A DNA stretch of 60,945 bases from contig RECP01000090.1 of assembly GCA_007693945.1 (NCBI GenBank), positions 1 through 60,945 of the forward strand, given 5' to 3'. Shown here piece after piece: positions 59,660 through 60,945 of this stretch (the first letter of the stretch is position 1; the number at the start of each line of letters is the position of its first letter). The stretch is from Spirochaetaceae bacterium. Its GTDB lineage: Bacteria > Spirochaetota > Spirochaetia > DSM-27196 > PWMO01. Below the pieces are notes generated by a model, which worked only from the letters and a program-made list of their open reading frames with translations, ran no database searches and had not been told where the DNA came from. The translations under genes were made by a program, and so were the position numbers.

Positions 59660-60265
59660 ATGAAGATCGAAACTGCGCATAATTCTAGTTCGAGTAAACT
59701 CACTGGTCCCTTCGGCCGCATAGCACTGACAGTAATAGGCTGTCTCGTTGCGATGGTGATGATTGGTTGCTACGCTCCGCTCAACGGCGAGACGCAGGAG
59801 AGCAGCCTGACGTTGGACTTGTCGGGGTTCATCGGTACGCTGGACCAGGTGCCGGAACCGGGCGAAGATGGATTCGTCATCGACATCTATCTGTTTCGTG
59901 CGGCCGATGTCTCCTTACCCGGTGACGTCTTTGTGACCAGCCGGCAGGATTCGATTCCGATAGGCGGTAAACGATTCGAGCGCATTGTGATAGGGACGTC
60001 GGTCAGCGACATTTCCGCATCGCCTATAGTAGAGCAGACAACTGCTCGTATCAGCGGAATACCAACCGGTGGACCGTACGTTCTGCTGGTCCTGGTCTGG
60101 AACAGTAACTTCCCTCACTGGGAACCAGTCTGGGTGTCTGCTTCCGAGGGACAGCTCGTCACGTTTTCGATTGAGCCCAACAAGACAACGCAGCTTGACG
60201 GCGGAGCTGTTACCAGTGTTTCTGCAGTGTTCTTCGATGATGGTGAGACGCACGGCAACTTCTAG
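59660..60265 (+). CDS. Putative lipoprotein of unknown function
   Basis: A 201-residue protein with a polar N-terminus, a hydrophobic stretch (about 20-36) and a lipobox-like MIGC with C37, so it is probably lipidated. The mature part is beta-rich (LTLDLSGFIGTLDQVPEPG, ARISGIPTGGPYVLLVLVW) and resembles an immunoglobulin-like or carboxypeptidase-regulatory fold, but I cannot name a family. It follows the FecR-domain gene by 8 bp and closes the exported-protein operon. Its composition is less GC-rich than its neighbours. Confidence 0.65.
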   Translation: MKIETAHNSSSSKLTGPFGRIALTVIGCLVAMVMIGCYAPLNGETQESSLTLDLSGFIGTLDQVPEPGEDGFVIDIYLFRAADVSLPGDVFVTSRQDSIPIGGKRFERIVIGTSVSDISASPIVEQTTARISGIPTGGPYVLLVLVWNSNFPHWEPVWVSASEGQLVTFSIEPNKTTQLDGGAVTSVSAVFFDDGETHGNF

Positions 60266-60646
60266 GTACGCTTGCTCAAGACTCGAACTGCAACGGAGCG
60301 AGCTCAACCCGTGGAAGACAAGAATTGCCGGCGGTGCCTGGCTCATGCTATGATTTCATTTCTGTGGATCGAATAGTGTGGGTTACCCGCAACCGGCACG
60401 ACAGTCTTCTGACCAGCGTGCAGGCATTCCTGGACTGGAACCTGCGCCGCGGCGCGTGCCGGGCTTTCCTTCACCACCTGAGATGCAGTCCTTCTCTGTT
60501 CGTTCGGGGGAGACCACACGGCTCAGTGAGTTCCGGTCGTTACCGATTGATGAGACATAGGCGGCTGTGCGAGTGCTCTTCCGGGAATATCGTATTACGT
60601 GAGTATGCATAACCCCGGCAATGCTGCCACGGCCTGAAGGATTCAT
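60266..60646. other. Interval without a recognised gene
   Basis: About 380 bp with no gene I can support. A minus-strand frame runs across it and over the following gene, but its product has no recognisable features. No strong promoter, terminator or repeat was seen. Confidence 0.5.
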
Positions 60647-60945
60647 GTGAAGCTGGTTTTTGTCAGTTCCGGCAAGAGCGGCGCCGGCCGTTTTGCGGTG
60701 GGGTGTTCTCTGGGCACGGCGCTGCGCCGTGCCGGAGTTGCGTGCGACTACACCATGGTGGCGGCGCATGAGTTTACGCATTTTGGTGAAGTGCTGGGAT
60801 TCACGGTTGTAAGCATACCTTTCGATCATGAGCGTGAACTTGATTCCTCCGCGGCGCGTGAGAGTGAGCTGTACCGGACGCTGGTTGACCTGGATCCGGA
60901 CATAATTGTGCTGCAGCAGGCGTGGTACTCGCTGCATCACGTTGT
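60647..60945 (+). CDS. Protein of unknown function, possibly glycosyltransferase-like, 5' portion
   Basis: The frame starts with GTG, 8 bp after GAAGG, and runs off the window, giving 99 residues. The opening KLVFVSSGKSGAGRFAVGCSLGTALRRAG resembles the first strand and Gly-rich turn of GT-B glycosyltransferases such as the UDP-sugar group (S-S-G-x-x-G), followed by a parallel alpha/beta pattern ending DPDIIVLQQAW. The assignment is tentative because only the N-terminal part is visible. Confidence 0.5.
   Translation, partial: MKLVFVSSGKSGAGRFAVGCSLGTALRRAGVACDYTMVAAHEFTHFGEVLGFTVVSIPFDHERELDSSAARESELYRTLVDLDPDIIVLQQAWYSLHHV

Noticed and set aside
60383-60940. A 185-codon minus-strand frame near the right end
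   Set aside because: It has no domain pattern and overlaps the plus-strand gene at 60647, which has a GTG start with a ribosome binding site and an alpha/beta pattern.
1-60945. CRISPR arrays, tRNA or rRNA genes
   Set aside because: No regularly spaced repeats with unique spacers, no tRNA-like T-arm with a CCA-compatible acceptor and no conserved rRNA segments were seen by reading. A covariance-model scan would be decisive.

Overview
The window reads as a chromosomal stretch of a GC-rich, Gram-negative, probably anaerobic or facultative bacterium. It encodes Tat-exported molybdoenzymes, a tungsten-type aldehyde:ferredoxin oxidoreductase, outer-membrane barrels, a LolA-like protein and two TAXI-type TRAP systems. 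A PyrB-PyrI fusion and FecR/barrel secreted clusters would fit a spirochaete such as a Spirochaetaceae relative, but that assignment is inference. No tRNA, rRNA or CRISPR array was seen.

Left part (1-9800): a catabolic locus for an unidentified carboxylate or sugar acid. It holds a DapA-family lyase, a VOC protein, a UPF0317/DUF1445 hydro-lyase-like protein, a sugar-phosphate-isomerase-like protein, a beta-hydroxyacid dehydrogenase, a TAXI TRAP transporter (binding protein plus fused permease), an ACMSD-like amidohydrolase and a LacI regulator. The same 16-bp palindrome lies before the lyase, the TRAP binding protein and the LacI gene, which makes this a self-contained regulon.

10030-16320: a TetR gene with a palindromic operator precedes an RND exporter, a LolA-like protein and an outer-membrane barrel. 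A 5'-truncated glutamine amidotransferase follows. 16418-17908: a small membrane protein and an isolated, short RnfD-like subunit sit next to a 161-bp MITE-like element with a 9-bp target duplication.

18033-24112: an operon of an OPT transporter, an Asp/Glu racemase, DUF917, DUF1177, AroM and an M29-like peptidase. It is probably a little-described pathway for uptake and breakdown of peptides or modified amino acids. A cysteine hydrolase behind a long inverted repeat follows on the other strand.

25307-31806 (minus strand): a compact pyrimidine operon, pyrBI-pyrE-pyrF-pyrDK-pyrC, with two gene fusions and ATGA overlaps throughout. It has a promoter, a 67-codon leader ORF and an intrinsic attenuator. 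An insertion sequence (31817-33212) abuts its promoter and separates it from an orphan TRAP permease and an Lrp-type regulator.

35764-40709: a sulfur-type respiratory locus with a TorD chaperone, a secreted double rhodanese, and PsrB- and PsrA-like Tat proteins. 40901-50593: the phosphate regulon, with phoU-phoB-phoR on the plus strand and pstS, pstCAB, a Fic-like gene and a Na/Pi-cotransporter-like gene on the minus strand. Three promoters carry 11-bp-spaced Pho boxes.

50659 to the end: a photolyase-related protein without the usual Fe-S cysteines, an AraC regulator divergent from a ferredoxin/AOR/MoaD-like operon, wrbA, a four-gene set of exported proteins (periplasmic, barrel, FecR-domain, lipoprotein) and the start of an unidentified gene.
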